Below are positions 44,861 to 55,643 of a DNA stretch of 64,000 bases, piece after piece. The stretch is taken from positions 28,182,593 to 28,246,592 of the forward strand of contig OZ021731.1 in the NCBI GenBank assembly GCA_963978545.1, in the 5' to 3' direction. Both the position numbers and the translations under genes were made by a program. This DNA comes from Linyphia triangularis. Taxonomy: Eukaryota > Arthropoda > Arachnida > Araneae > Linyphiidae. The notes beneath the pieces are model-generated. The model made no database searches. It was not told where the DNA came from and saw nothing but the letters and a program-made list of their open reading frames with translations. Position 1 is the stretch's first letter. Every line of letters begins with the position of its first letter.

Positions 44861-45297
44861 GCACTCATCAAATAAGCATTTTACCTTGTTTGTAAAAGTA
44901 TTACTTTCCCCACTAGTTGCATAAACAACTATTTCCTATGACATTTTTTTTTCAATTGGATCGGCTTAAATTAGAACTTCTCAATAGTCAAAAACTTCTC
45001 AAATCTATTGTATCTCTTTGTTAATGTATTAGATTTTGCTGTGAAAAATATGTGATACATTTTTGTAAATTATTTGAGAATTTCCGATTAGTTTGGTATG
45101 TGAACGAAACAAGTAACTTAAAATGAATGACTGGTGTTTGATCTAACATTTTAATTTTTAGTCTTTATTTTTGATGTCGACATTTTCAATTTTTTTAATT
45201 TTTTTTTATTAAACTTTTATCATTTTAAATAAGATACTCATTTCATAATACATGCTAAAAAGTTTTTAAAGTTGTTTCATTGACTTTGACTTCTGGG

Positions 45298-45392
45298 CAA
45301 AAAATTAATTATTATAACTATTATAAGTCAACGGATTTTCGGGGAATCGGTTGACTTCTTATAATAGTTACAATAATTAATCAATTTTTTTT
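45298..45392. repeat. Hairpin with about 40-bp arms
   Basis: AATTAATTATTATAACTATT continuing to AAGTCAAC is mirrored by GTTGACTTCTTATAATAG and TTACAATAATTAAT after a loop around TTTTCGGGGAAT. Imperfect; function unknown. Confidence 0.75.
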
Positions 45393-45654
45393 TCTTTTTG
45401 TCGCGTTCCATGTGCCACCTACGTGGGAAGACTGCTTCTTCCTCTCGTTTTTTATTTCTGGGAACACCTTTAGATTATTAGATACGAATCAAGTTTCTTA
45501 ATAAGTAAAAATCCTTTGCACGAAATAAGAAAACAATTTGTGATTAGTTGAAACGCACTTCGAATTCTTCCACCTCTTTTTATTTTACACTACAACACTT
45601 AGATTAAGTTCAATTGGATTACAGTAAATGAGTTAATTAGTTCCTCCAAGTCAA

Positions 45655-45845
45655 ATAGAAACGTGTGTAAAAGAGGCCATTTAGTGACAGCCCTAAAACT
45701 TGATAGAATGCATTGCATCGATATCGAAATCTATCTGCTAAGTTTCAGCTCGAATGGATAAAGCTAGGCAAGTGGATTAATTTGTCGTTATCATTTTCTC
45801 AGATTCGTACGCCACACACAAAAGCAAACAAAATCGAAGTTAGGA
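45655..45845 (-). repeat. Family E repeat, fragment E5
   Basis: Reverse match to the left third of E (AGGCCATTTAGTGACAGCCC, then AAGTTTCAGCTCGAATGG). Confidence 0.75.
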
Positions 45846-46577
45846 TTTAGAAATACAACATACAAAATTCAAAGAAAATTGTTTCCCCAATGAAAATAAA
45901 ATTAAAAAATAGGCCATATTCTAAATGAACAACCGAATTCTTAAAATAGATATCAATTAAGTACCATATTTAATGCCTAATAATCTACAAACAGCAAAGT
46001 ATTTAAAAGTAAATGGTTGAGAACAAAACAGGAACAAAAAGTAAGCCAAAGTATTTTAATGATAGTGCAATAAATGTATCTTCTAACCAATCCTCAATAA
46101 TTCAAGACAACAGGTGCCTGCATTCACCAGACAGTTACAAGGAAGGTTGACTAAGTCTGCTTTAAGCAAAACAAAAAAAATATATATATATAAAAAAATA
46201 GCAAATATCCAGAAAATCACTGGAAAATCCGAAAATCGCCAAAAAAAGGTGGAAATTCGCCAGAATAATTTTTTAAATCGCCAAAAAATCGCCAATCGCC
46301 AAACCCTCAAAACCTATCGCCAAACGCCTTCAAAAATCGCCAAATTGGCGAAAAATCGCCAAACCTGGCAGCGCTGAGCGCGTCCCCTTCCGTTCGATAA
46401 GTGTGGGAGGGATGTCGGGAGTTTATGGCTTGCACCCCCTGACGATGGCAGCGCCATCTATGGGGGATATTGGATGAGTGGGTGGGATGTAGTGATTTTA
46501 TGATGTCACTTGTTACCAGGGACTTGTAAAACACCTCCCTTGATCCCGCCCCCATTCAAATTAAATAATTTTGTAAA

Positions 46578-46660
46578 ATGTTACCAACTCGTTCTTTGGC
46601 GTTAATGTTGGCGGGCGCCAATGCTTTCCGAAAGAGCAGAGGTGCCTCCTTAGAAGGTTT
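46578..46660 (+). CDS. Possible first exon with a mitochondrial-type presequence
   Basis: ATG at 46578 opens MLPTRSLALMLAGANAFRKS then RGASLEG, an Arg/Ser/Ala/Leu-rich, acid-poor stretch typical of mitochondrial targeting peptides. It is followed by GAAG and GTTTGTAT, a usable but not strong donor near 46660. The frame runs on to 46784 with AT-rich, protein-unlike codons, so a splice is more likely than a 68-residue protein. The upstream 180 bp are GC-richer, with CCCGCCCCCATTC about 50 bp before the ATG. This promoter-like region was split from its distal part by the hAT element. No homologue is recognised; chance is possible. Confidence 0.3.
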
Positions 46661-46784
46661 GTATATTGTTCGGAATTGTTGGAATTTCGACGATTCTTTG
46701 AATAAATATTATCGTGGGTTGTTTTATTCAAAAGGGGAGGTAGGGGGAGACTCTTCGTGGTGTAACCTATTATTTTCTTTTTGA

Positions 46785-47379
46785 AACTGGTTAACATATT
46801 TTGTGGGTGATTTGAATTCTCATCATTTCTGGCAAAGGTGTTGACTTGTCGAAATTTCATTCATTGATGAAAAAAAAAAAAATTACTGTTGACATTTTTA
46901 GCAGTTAAACATTAGTTATTTTCCTGGGTTTTTGTATTTATTATGTTTCTTAACACAGAATCGTTTTTAACATACGTAATAAAGCAAAAGAAATTTTAGA
47001 TATCGGATTTATTTAGTACTAGGATTCTCTGTTCCTTACAACCGTTAACGCTGGGTAATTAACGAACGTTGTTATGCAATCCTCATTTCTTCGCTTCACT
47101 CTTAAAAGGTAATTTTATTATAAAAGTGGTTACTACTTCTAAATCAAAGGTACAGTGAAATTATTGAAATACAAATTCAACAGTGTCGTTTTGTAGGGGT
47201 CATTTCTTGACCACTACACACAAAACTGCTTTGGCAATCTGATTTCCAAACATCGAAACCAAAACGGACTTGTGTGTTGCCATTCCACGTGTACAAATAC
47301 AACTTTATTTTAGCAGCATTAAGAGGATTATATTTATAGCTTTTGGGTGTTTAAGGTCGTTAATAATGCCAAGCATTTT
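46785..47379. other. AT-rich sequence, nothing recognised
   Basis: Possible intron downstream of the putative exon; no repeat match found. Confidence 0.35.
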
Positions 47380-47921
47380 TTACTTTCAATTACCCATATG
47401 TATTACAAAGGGTAATAAAAGTATAGCATTCGGTCCAAAAAAAAAAAAAAAATATTCGTTTTTTTTTAAATTTAAGCACAGGGACATACCATTAAGGTTT
47501 TTGTCAAAATCGCGCTTGCGCATATTGTAGCTGCCATTGAAAAAATCTTGTTTTTCATTAATTGCTAAAAAACGGCTCTGACGATTGTGTCCAAAATCGC
47601 TATGGTAATGCCTCTTTAGGTGTTCTAAACGTCCCACCCCCGAAATTCCCGTAAAAATGCTTTAATGGCGTAAAAAGTTGAAAAACGAATGCCTTCAACA
47701 CAGAGTTCTCTTTCCTTGAGCATACCTCTTCAACGATAATTTTTTCTCCTCTCATTCTCACTTATAAGAAAGGATAAAAAAGAATTGTTGAAAAGTTTAT
47801 CGCCAAAACAATCTATTTGGCGAAGTCTTTTTTAAGACCCATACAAACGGTAAATGATACAAATTGATATCAGTATTAGAGTGTAATTGAAAGTTGCGCG
47901 ATGTTCCACACCCCTAGTTTC
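47380..47921 (-). repeat. Family A repeat, copy A8
   Basis: Reverse copy from ACTTTCAATTACCCATATG to TTCCACACCCCTAG, with an internal deletion after the T tract at 47460. Confidence 0.85.
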
Positions 47922-48178
47922 TTCTGCGTTATGAACTTTCCTTAACGAATTGCGTGATTTTTAAATTCTTTATATTTATATTAACTTTGATTACGTCAGC
48001 TGATGGGGGCGGAATCTGCAGAGGCCTAATTAACTCCCTTGCATTCATCCAATGTCGATGACAATGCATTGTATTAAATTTTGGGGCTGTTACTGTCACT
48101 AAAAGGTCGCTTTTACGGAATACTAATAAACCAACTTGCCGTCATTCGATCGAGTTAAATTAGCATTGAACCGATAAT

Positions 48179-48697
48179 GGACAATTCCCGAATTTTTTAA
48201 TTTTTTTTTATTCATTTCTAAATGCTTCGAAAAGGCCATAAACAGAAAAATGTCTGTTTAATGCGTTTTTTTTTTTTTTTTTTTTTTAAATATGCAATCA
48301 AAGTTCCGCTGTTACATGTTGGCGAGAAAACGATTCTTTCGGCTCGAATGGAATGTGACGTCAAGACTTCCGAAACATCTTGGCTTGAAATGCGGCAGCG
48401 GAAACCAGTTTCACGCAAATCGCGTCAACCTGTACGGAATGTGGCAATGGTCTACCAACGCCAGCTATGTGACAGAAACCTCACGATAACTATAGAAACG
48501 GAAGGAAGCTTTGACGTCACAGATTTTGTTGAGTGTTTTGATCGGATTGGTTTTGGCTCGGTTTAGGGGCATTTTCTTTTCTTAATATTTAAATAACTAA
48601 TTCTTTTAAGGAACTTTTGTTGAAATATTTGGAATCAGAAAGAAATACTTCATAAATATAAACTAATTTCACTCGTTTTTAAAAAATGCGGGAATTG
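48179..48697 (+). mobile_element. Family F MITE, copy F4, abutting the THAP element
   Basis: Ends GGACAATTCCCG and GCGGGAATTGC; subterminal blocks as in F1. TGACGTCA at 48356 and 48512. The right end overlaps or touches the left end of the THAP element. Confidence 0.8.
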
Positions 48698-50036
48698 CAC
48701 ATTCCCATATATTTTTTTTTATTCGATTCTAAATGTTTCGAAATGACCATTAGCACACAAAAATTTCTATTCTCCACGCTGCTTTTTTTTCTTCTTTTTC
48801 TTCTTGAATTTGCATTTTAAGTTTGCCGGTTAGATTTTGCCGGAAAACGGACTTTTTTTTTCTCTGCTCCATTGTGACGTCATTGCTTTATAAGCAACTC
48901 CATAGGTCACGTGGCGGTTACGGCTGTTAAAACGTTATTATCATGGAAATTTCAAATACTTGTCTTCTCGCCATTTTGTGTTGAGATTATTTAATTGATT
49001 TTATTTCTTTAAATGCTTAACATTTTCTACAAATATTGTATCGTGCCAATGTGCAAAAGCACGACCGTAACAACTCCTGACAAAATTTTCATTCACGTAC
49101 CACGGAATGAAAATATTCGTAAAAAATGGTGCCAAGCGATGAAGAGGGACATTGAAAAGTATATGCCACTGTCGACAAAGTCTGTACGTTATGTTTGTGA
49201 AGATCATTTTGAAGTAAGTTACATTTATGATAATTTTTATGTTAGGAAAATTAAAGAATGTTTGCCTTTTAAGTTTAAAACCAGCTATATGTTATGAAAG
49301 CTATTCTAAATTTTTCTAAAGGGTTAAAATTCAACGTCCGACACGGATTCTGCGCCAAGAATTGTTTGCATAAAACCACGCCAAATTATGTTCACTAGTC
49401 ATTAAAAAAAATGTCGGGGGAGCCATTTTTTGGCAAAAATCACCTTTGCGCAGAATCCTTACAGTGGTTGGATATTGATAACGGCATACCGAAATTTTCC
49501 CACCAAACTTTTTATTGCAAGCACAACAAAACCATTCAAGTTAAACAAAGCAGCGAATCTTACCCTACTGGCTATTACACTACGGGTTTCTGCTGTTAAA
49601 AAAATCTATATTCTTGCTGAAATAGACAGCCATCATTGTCGAGTCAGTTTTTGGCAAATTGTCAGATTGCCCTTTTACAAAACCAGGTTCCATTGAAAAA
49701 CATATACCTACAAAATAGGCGACCAAAAATATTTGAGAAACGCCAACTACTAAGTAGAAACCACAGAGTATATAGCTGATACTTTGTAGTAGAAACCTCA
49801 CCATAACAAACAGAGAGAAGGTATTACGTCACCGAACTGAAGGATATCTTGACGTCATAGCCAAAATCGGCCCGTTTTGAGCGGATCGCAATTTGAGGGT
49901 TTTTGCGCATTTTCTTTTCTTAATATTTAAATAATAAATTGTTTTAAATAACTTTCATTTAAATATTTAGAATCAGAAAGAAATTCTTTATAAATATTAA
50001 TCAATTTCATTCGTTTTTTAAAAAATGCGGGAATTG
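48698..50036 (+). mobile_element. THAP-exon-carrying transposon, copy 1 (about 1.34 kb)
   Basis: Left end CACATTCCCATATATTTTTT (a decayed ACAATTCCCGCATTTTTT), then CGATTCTAAATGTTTCG. Right end TTTCTTTTCTTAATATTTAA, TTTCATTCGTTTTTTAAAAA and GCGGGAATTGT. The ends match family F MITEs, but the centre carries a THAP exon (49013-49213) and about 800 bp of unique DNA. A second, highly similar copy starts at 62778. P-element-type transposases begin with a THAP domain, which fits a P-like superfamily; the catalytic exons are absent. TGACGTCA at 48875 and 49850. Confidence 0.72.
49013..49213 (+). CDS. THAP domain exon inside a transposon (67 codons, spliced in phase 0)
   Basis: ATG at 49013 to GAA at 49213, followed by GTAAGTTACA. 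It begins MLNIFYKYCIVPMCKS, with C9, C14, C62 and H65 of the C2CH finger, TPDKIFIHVP and W39. It ends in CEDHFE. The exon-intron edge falls at the same residue and phase as in the exons at 32937 and 38283. Translation would run 18 more codons into the intron before stopping if unspliced. The AVPTxF half and any transposase core are missing, so alone it would make an incomplete finger. TGACGTCA lies 138 bp upstream of the ATG. Its twin at 63073 differs at four of 67 residues. Confidence 0.72.
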
Positions 50037-50285
50037 TTTTCTTGAAATTGGGAAACTCTTTCCTGTTGCCAACATTTTTTTAATAAATAATAAAACTACT
50101 TCAATCAGAATAAATAAATGATATTTGGATGTGAGATTCACGATCGTTTTTAATAAATAAATTTTTAAACATAGTTGGCCGCACATTTTGCTGGTAGAAA
50201 TGTATTTGATATAAAAATTGACATCGCATGTAAATAATTTTTCAAAAATTCTGTTTTTATGGGTTGTATTATCAAAGAATTCCAG

Positions 50286-50498
50286 GTCGTTAACCTTAGA
50301 TAAATTAAATCAGTGTTACTCTGTAACTAATCATTCGACTCATACACTACAAATTAAAAACAAGTATATCTTTTCATTTCCTTTATTTATTTCAAATAAA
50401 TTATTGTATCTTTAGAGAAGCATTGTAATATTTTAAGTAATAAATGAAAATATCCAAAAATTAACTTCCCGCTGAGTGAGGAGTCTACGTATGGGAAT
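50286..50498. other. AT-rich, nothing recognised
   Basis: Short unassigned stretch between E6 and A9. Confidence 0.4.
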
Positions 50499-50730
50499 TT
50501 AAAAAAAAAAAATTCTTCGCCAAATTGATGATTTTGGCGATATACTTTTCAATAATTCTTGTATTATCCTTTTTTATAAGTGAAACTGAGGAGAGGAGAA
50601 AAAATGATCGTTGATGAGGTATGCTCAAGGAAATAGAGCTCTGTGTTCAAGGCATTCGTTTTTCAACTTTTTACGCCATTAAAGCATTTTTACGGGAATT
50701 TCAGAGGTGGGGCTGTTCCCGTAATAATAC
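50499..50730 (+). repeat. Family A repeat, fragment A9
   Basis: Middle part of the family (from the TTCGCCAAATTGATGATTTT region to TTTCAGAGGTGGGGCTGT), ended by the solo LTR. Confidence 0.8.
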
Positions 50731-51436
50731 TGTTGCGTGGATGGGTTCGAAAGACTTGAAGCCAAAGCAGATCAAAACTTGCAGAAATTTATTCCGATAT
50801 AACTCCAGAACTTCTCGTTCTAGTAGACTCAATACAGCTCTTTACACAACAATAGAGCACAAAACAGCAGTTAACAACTTGACAACACAACTGCTAGAAA
50901 TCGCCGCAAAAGACAATGCAATACAGTTCACTTTCGGAACTCTCTGAATGCTCGCTGAGAGACAGCTAACTCAGTAACTCCAGTCAACTAACTAACTCAA
51001 CTTACTCCATCACCTTCTCTCTTGGGCTTATATAGGAAAGTTAATCCTTTCGCGAATCTTCTAGAGATACAAATTTGGAGAACTTCCCAGATCGTAGTCG
51101 AAAAGTCCTATACATGTACATGGGGACCGAAAATATTGCCAAGTTGTGCGACATTTGGCGATTTCTCGCCGAATTTGGCGACAAAAATTAGTCGCCAAAA
51201 CTGTCACCAACTTGGCTCTATCTCGCCAAATTGGCGAGATTGCCATTACTATAAGGTTAAATGCCCTTGTAAAACTCGCTTCCCAGCGTTATCTCTGTAA
51301 AACTCGTTATCAAGCATTGAGAGACACATTGCAGGAAAACAAACTCTTGCACTGCCTTATGCGAAATGTATATAAATTTTCCTTTTTATATAATCAATAC
51401 TACGGAATATTTACAAATATACAAAAATTCGTAACA
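50731..51436 (-). mobile_element. Solo LTR, 706 bp, TSD ATAC
   Basis: Ends TGTTGCG / CGTAACA on the plus strand, flanked by ATAC (50727-50730, 51437-51440). Close to the LTRs at 8796 and 27117; TTGGCGA array at 51145-51240. Confidence 0.92.
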
Positions 51437-51440
51437 ATAC

Positions 51441-51972
51441 TCTGGATCTGCCCTTGATTCATATAGAAATGAAAATAAGCTCCTTTATCCGAAATCTCTA
51501 CACCCCACATAATCCAGCAATATTTCGAAAAATGCTTTTGCTCGCCTTAGCACAAACCCCATTGTGAAATCCCCCCTCTCTAAACATCGAACACCATCGT
51601 AAATAAAGAGACTGGACAATTTATTTTACTCGAACGTGTTTTCGTGCTCGTCGGCGGTGCGCGCGCATTATCCAATAACAAAGGAACTGGTTTCGAAAGA
51701 TCAGAAAGGTGGATCATTTCGAATTTTATTCCACCCCAAGACGAGAGGAGAGGCCCTTTTGTGCTGTGAAAGAAGAGGGAAAAATAAGGGCTGAAATGGA
51801 AGAAGGGCAAATCAGTGGAAGGGGTCAAACTTATGGTTCTTCGTGTGTGCCCACGCCCTTCTTGATTCGACACAAGGTTTGATGGAAAGAAGGGACTGAC
51901 TCGTAACTTTACTCTTCTACGTCATAGGAAGGCTATGATGATGATGGAGAACTACTTATTAGTTTTTAGATA
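51441..51972. other. Apparently unique, GC-richer sequence, no gene supported
   Basis: Includes GTGCTCGTCGGCGGTGCGCG near 51645, the least AT-rich patch here. The frame at 51580-51873 (minus) shows no domain. Confidence 0.4.
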
Positions 51973-52671
51973 CAGTGCTTGAAGTGTGGGTAGACGCGGG
52001 GCGACGCGCACTTTTCAAGAAAATACCTATGCGCCCCCCACTTTTAAAAACACTCAATTCATCTAAGAACTACTAAAGAAAATTAACATTAACCTTTAAA
52101 TGTAGTGACACTGAAAGAAAGTGATTTAAAGTTTTCAAATGTAAAAATTAAAGCTATTTAATGGTGTATATCATATTTCTATATAAAAATGTATTATACT
52201 TCTTTGTATAAAGATATAAGTATTTTTATTGACGAATACTGTTATACTTGGTTAACTTTTAGCTTTGGAGAAACTTTAAGTTAAATTTCTATTCTTCTTT
52301 TATATAAAGACGAACTATTTTTTAAAAAAAATATTTAAAGAATTCTATTAGTTTAATATGAAAATATGCCTATTTAGATTTAAATATAAATAAACAGTTA
52401 TGTTTGTAATTTTGAGTTATTACTTCACTTTATCTCTTACTTCCAAGTAAAAAAAATAAGTCGTAGAATATTCATTAAAATAACAATAAATTTTCAACTC
52501 TTGTTGTTCAATGTTAGTGTTTAGGAAGTATGAATTATTTCCTTCCTAGTTAATATTTTTAATATAACACAGGCAATTATAACATTTATCGTTGGGGGGG
52601 GGGGGGGGGGCTTGAACTTGTCACCGACTTTTGGGCTTCCCCCACTTTTTTCCCCCTCACTTCTACCACTG
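51973..52671. mobile_element. hAT-type MITE, family I, copy I2
   Basis: Ends CAGTGCTTGAAGTGTGGG and CCTCACTTCTACCACTG; flanks TTTAGATA and CCTAGATA (six of eight). Contains ACGCGGGGCGACGCG near the left end and a G tract at 52594-52610. Confidence 0.8.
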
Positions 52672-52844
52672 CCTAGATATTTGTTCGGATATGTCAGATT
52701 TTTCACGAAACCTGTTCGGCCGAGGTTTTCAGAATTCGAGGCCACTTAGTAGGCCAAAGCTCTATTGCTTACTAAAGTATTAACAGTATAAAGCTTAACA
52801 GTATAATGAGGTTAATTGATAATTATGTCGATTTCAATAAGTGA

Positions 52845-52925
52845 TAATTTTCGTACCTACTCACCAAAGAGTTTTTGTAAAGTAGTTTCTAAATGCACTT
52901 GGCTAGAAGATTGTAACATACCGAG
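52845..52925. mobile_element. MITE H single-arm fragment
   Basis: CGTACCTACTCACCAAAGAG and GTTTCTAAATGCACTTGG match the right arm of the element at 17395-18030. Confidence 0.7.
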
Positions 52926-52932
52926 AATAGTA

Positions 52933-53591
52933 GTCCGAGAGGCGACTGCAATTTTTAGACCCCATCGAACATCATTCTGAATTTTTTATAGAAATTGGAG
53001 AAAAGTGTGTACATTAGGAATCCACTGGTCTGCCGTGGCAAAAATGGCCGAAACTGATCGAAAATCGACTTGGAATGAGTTGAACTAAATTCTGATTGCC
53101 AAATATGTTATAAATTACCAAAAAGAGAACAAACTTTTGCGTCTGGCAACCCACCGCATTTTGATTTTCAATGAGGGAAAGCGCAAACGATTTCTGGTCC
53201 CTTGCTCTGAAAACTTGTATCTTTTAAAAGTAAGCCAAATTGGCGACATTAGTTACTTCATCAGGGTCGTAATGTTTGTTGCCAACTTGGCTCCCTTTTA
53301 ATAGATGCAAGTAGACCGTCGCCAGATATCTGAATCGTCTGCAACCTTCTTAAATGAAAATTAAAGAGTGAGGGTTACCGAATAAAAAAAAAATGCTCAT
53401 TATTTGGCAAGTTATGGCGGATTTGGCAATTGGATTTAGTTCAACCTATTAAAAGTCGATATTTGACCAGTTTCGGCCATTTTTGTCACTGCAGACAAGT
53501 GGATTCGTAATCTACTCACTTTTCTCCGATTTCTATACAAAATTCAGAATGATGTTCGATGGGGTCCAAAAATTGCAGTCGCCTCTCAGTC
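52933..53591. mobile_element. Foldback MITE B, copy B6
   Basis: GTCCGAGAGGCGACTGC to TCGCCTCTCAGTC, TA on both sides. Confidence 0.9.
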
Positions 53592-53883
53592 TATAGGGAA
53601 TGATCCGTACCAGAACTTGCTCATACTTGGCTCTAAGCTACAGTTTTAAAGTGTTAACCACGTATAATATGCACACAAAAAAGAAGAAAAAAAAATGTTA
53701 ATTCTATAAACTTATTAATTTTCAACTATTATTCTCATTATGAATCATCGGCGGGTTTCTTTCAACTTGAAGGCAGCCTTTCAAATTTTCCTTTTTCTTG
53801 TGCAGTGATTTTTCCTAGAATTTTTTATGGCTTCGAATTGAAAATCTGTTGTCCTGGGAGGTTGGTAAAAGGTAAGAGTCACT

Positions 53884-54182
53884 TTAAGATTCCTTCTCCA
53901 AAACCTTTTGCCTGACCTCTCCTAAACAGAATGGAATTAGATGGAGATGCGAACGGCATGGTACAGTCTCATCATAAGGCATAAAAGAACCGTAAAATTG
54001 CAAGAGCTCTTTTCTTAATGGTGTTCTTCTCTTGATGGGGTCGTGGGTGGGATGTGGAGGACAATCATGTAAAAGACTGGTGGGTGGTTGAGTCATGGCA
54101 GAAGAGGTTTTTAAACGGTCAGCAAAAAAGTTGACTGGTTTCCTTTTGAACTCTTCTTGAAAGGAGAGGGTGAGGGCAGTTT
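53884..54182 (-). CDS. Candidate terminal exon of an unrecognised protein-coding gene
   Basis: On the minus strand a strong acceptor (TTTGTTATTTTTCAG, AG at 54183-54184) is followed by 98 open codons to a TAA at 53884-53886. The exon starts two bases into a codon. The peptide reads TALTLSFQEEFKRKPVNFF and later RTPLRKELLQFYGSFMPYDE, ending RQKVLEKES. Composition is protein-like, with few low-complexity runs, and no repeat in the window overlaps it, unlike most other frames here. I recognise no domain. A downstream ATG at 54096 exists, but the open frame clearly continues to the acceptor. It is probably the 3' exon of a host gene whose other exons lie at higher coordinates or outside the window. 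Chance is less likely but not excluded. Confidence 0.5.
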
Positions 54183-54465
54183 CTGAAAAATAACAAACAT
54201 AATTGTGTTTAAGAGGATTTGTTTGTTTTTAAATCTCGTCATTTCAAATCAATTTATTCAGAAATTATTAATTTGCATTTGCGATATTGAGGTCTGAAAA
54301 GTTAATCGAATTCTCACGGCTGCTCTAGTCACTAGTGGGCAAAACATCTTTCGCGTCCCACAAGTCATAGATTGGAACTTTGATAATCGGTGACTACTTT
54401 TCTCGCCAAGTTGATCGCCAAACTCGACGACTTGGCGACATTTTTTTTATATTAAAACACTACAA

Positions 54466-55118
54466 ACTGGGGGTGTGGAACATCGCACAACTTTCAATTA
54501 CACTCTAATACTGATGTCAATTTGTGTCATTTACCGTTTTTATATTTTCATCATTCATTTAGAAGAAATGGCCAATTTGGCGATGTTTTTTGTCATAATT
54601 TTTGTATCGGTCTCTGGGGGGGAAATGGCGATATACTTTTCGATAATTTTTATATTATCCTTTCTTATAAGTTACCATAAAAGCATTTTTACTGGAATTT
54701 CGGAGGTGGTGATGTTTAGAACACATTAAGAGGCATTACCACAGCGATTTTGGACATAATCGTTAGAACCGTTTTTCAGCAATTACTGAAAAACATGATT
54801 TTTTCAATGACATGCGCGATCGTATGCGCATGCGCGATTTTGACGGAAACCTTAATGGTAGGTTCCCGTGCCTTCACCAACCCGCACACCAAATTTGAAA
54901 ATCGTAGGTCAATTTGTTCGTGAGTTATGCTGACCACAGACACACATACAGAGAGAGAGAAACATTTTTTCTAGATCACCTTTTTTTTAATCAGAATGTT
55001 TCAAAACGCGAAGAATAGCAAAAAAAAAAAAAAAAAAGCAAAAAAAAAATAATAATTTTAAACCGAATATTATACTTTTATTACCCTATATATTACAAAT
55101 GGGTAATTGAAAGTAAAA
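54466..55118 (+). repeat. Family A repeat, copy A10
   Basis: Complete from GGGGGTGTGGAACATCGC to GGGTAATTGAAAGTAAAA, with an internal deletion near 54620-54675. Confidence 0.87.
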
Positions 55119-55185
55119 ATATTGTGTTTTACCATCATTCTTTATCAACATTAATTGTGAGATGTTTTAATGATTAAATTTCAGA

Positions 55186-55306
55186 GGTTTTAAAAGCAGG
55201 GGAGTGGATTTCAGTAATTTTAAAAGTGGGGTGACGCATGTGTATTTTCTTGAAATAGGGGGGAGGGGGACGCGTCACCTCGCGTCTACCCACACTTCTA
55301 CCACTG
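55186..55306. mobile_element. hAT MITE family I, end fragment I3
   Basis: GTGGATTTCAGTAATTTT to GTCTACCCACACTTCTACC matches the right end of I1 and I2. Confidence 0.75.
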
Positions 55307-55309
55307 ACC

Positions 55310-55643
55310 ACAACAATTTTGATCAAAATCATTAGAGCCATTTTTGGACAATTACTGAAAAAAACACATTTTTCAACGGCTGATACTTTATGCGCATGCG
55401 CTGTTTTGACGCAAACCTTAATTACAGATCTCATGGGCACCACTGACCCACGTATACAAAAGTTGAATAGTATGGTTCAATCTGTTCGGGAGTTATGCTA
55501 ACTACAGACACACCATGAATTTTTTTTTACGTTACTTTTTTTGGACTCAAGGCTTGCCAAATCTTGTAGAAATACGAAAAAAAAAAAAAAAAAAAAAATT
55601 GGTACAGCGCAATGTTAACGAATGGGTAATTTAAAGTAAAAAC
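55310..55643 (+). repeat. Family A repeat, fragment A11
   Basis: 3' half of the family, from ACAATTTTGATCAAAATC to GGGTAATTTAAAGTAAAA. Confidence 0.8.

Larger units (their letters stand above)
42940..46376. mobile_element. 3.4 kb hAT-like element, 8-bp TSD AGCGCGTC, no transposase seen
   Basis: Ends CAGGGCTGCCAACTC and AACCTGGCAGCGCTG are inverted over the outer 12 bases. AGCGCGTC is duplicated at 42932-42939 and 46377-46384. Both subterminal regions (42965-43075, 46210-46365) are packed with CGCCAAAAATCGCCA words. The interior holds an A fragment (44690-44860), an E fragment (45655-45845), long homopolymers (43598-43611 T, 43707-43718 G) and AT-rich DNA. No BED finger or RNase H-like hAT core was recognised, so it is probably non-autonomous. 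Confidence 0.85.
47950..50285 (+). repeat. Family E repeat, copy E6, in two pieces (47950-48178 and 50037-50285)
   Basis: The left piece ends at ATTGAACCGATAAT and the right resumes with GAAACTCTTTCCTGTTGCC, adjacent points of the E consensus. The F4 MITE and the THAP element therefore landed inside E6. Confidence 0.8.

Noticed and set aside
46083..46377. Charged or aromatic frames on both strands (RQKIANRQ, WRFSDFP)
   Set aside because: They are translations of the CGCCAAAAATCG subterminal array of the hAT element.
48222..48566. 114-codon frame on the plus strand in F4
   Set aside because: It lies wholly in the F4 MITE, with a poly-Phe run from a T tract, and is not conserved in F1-F3.
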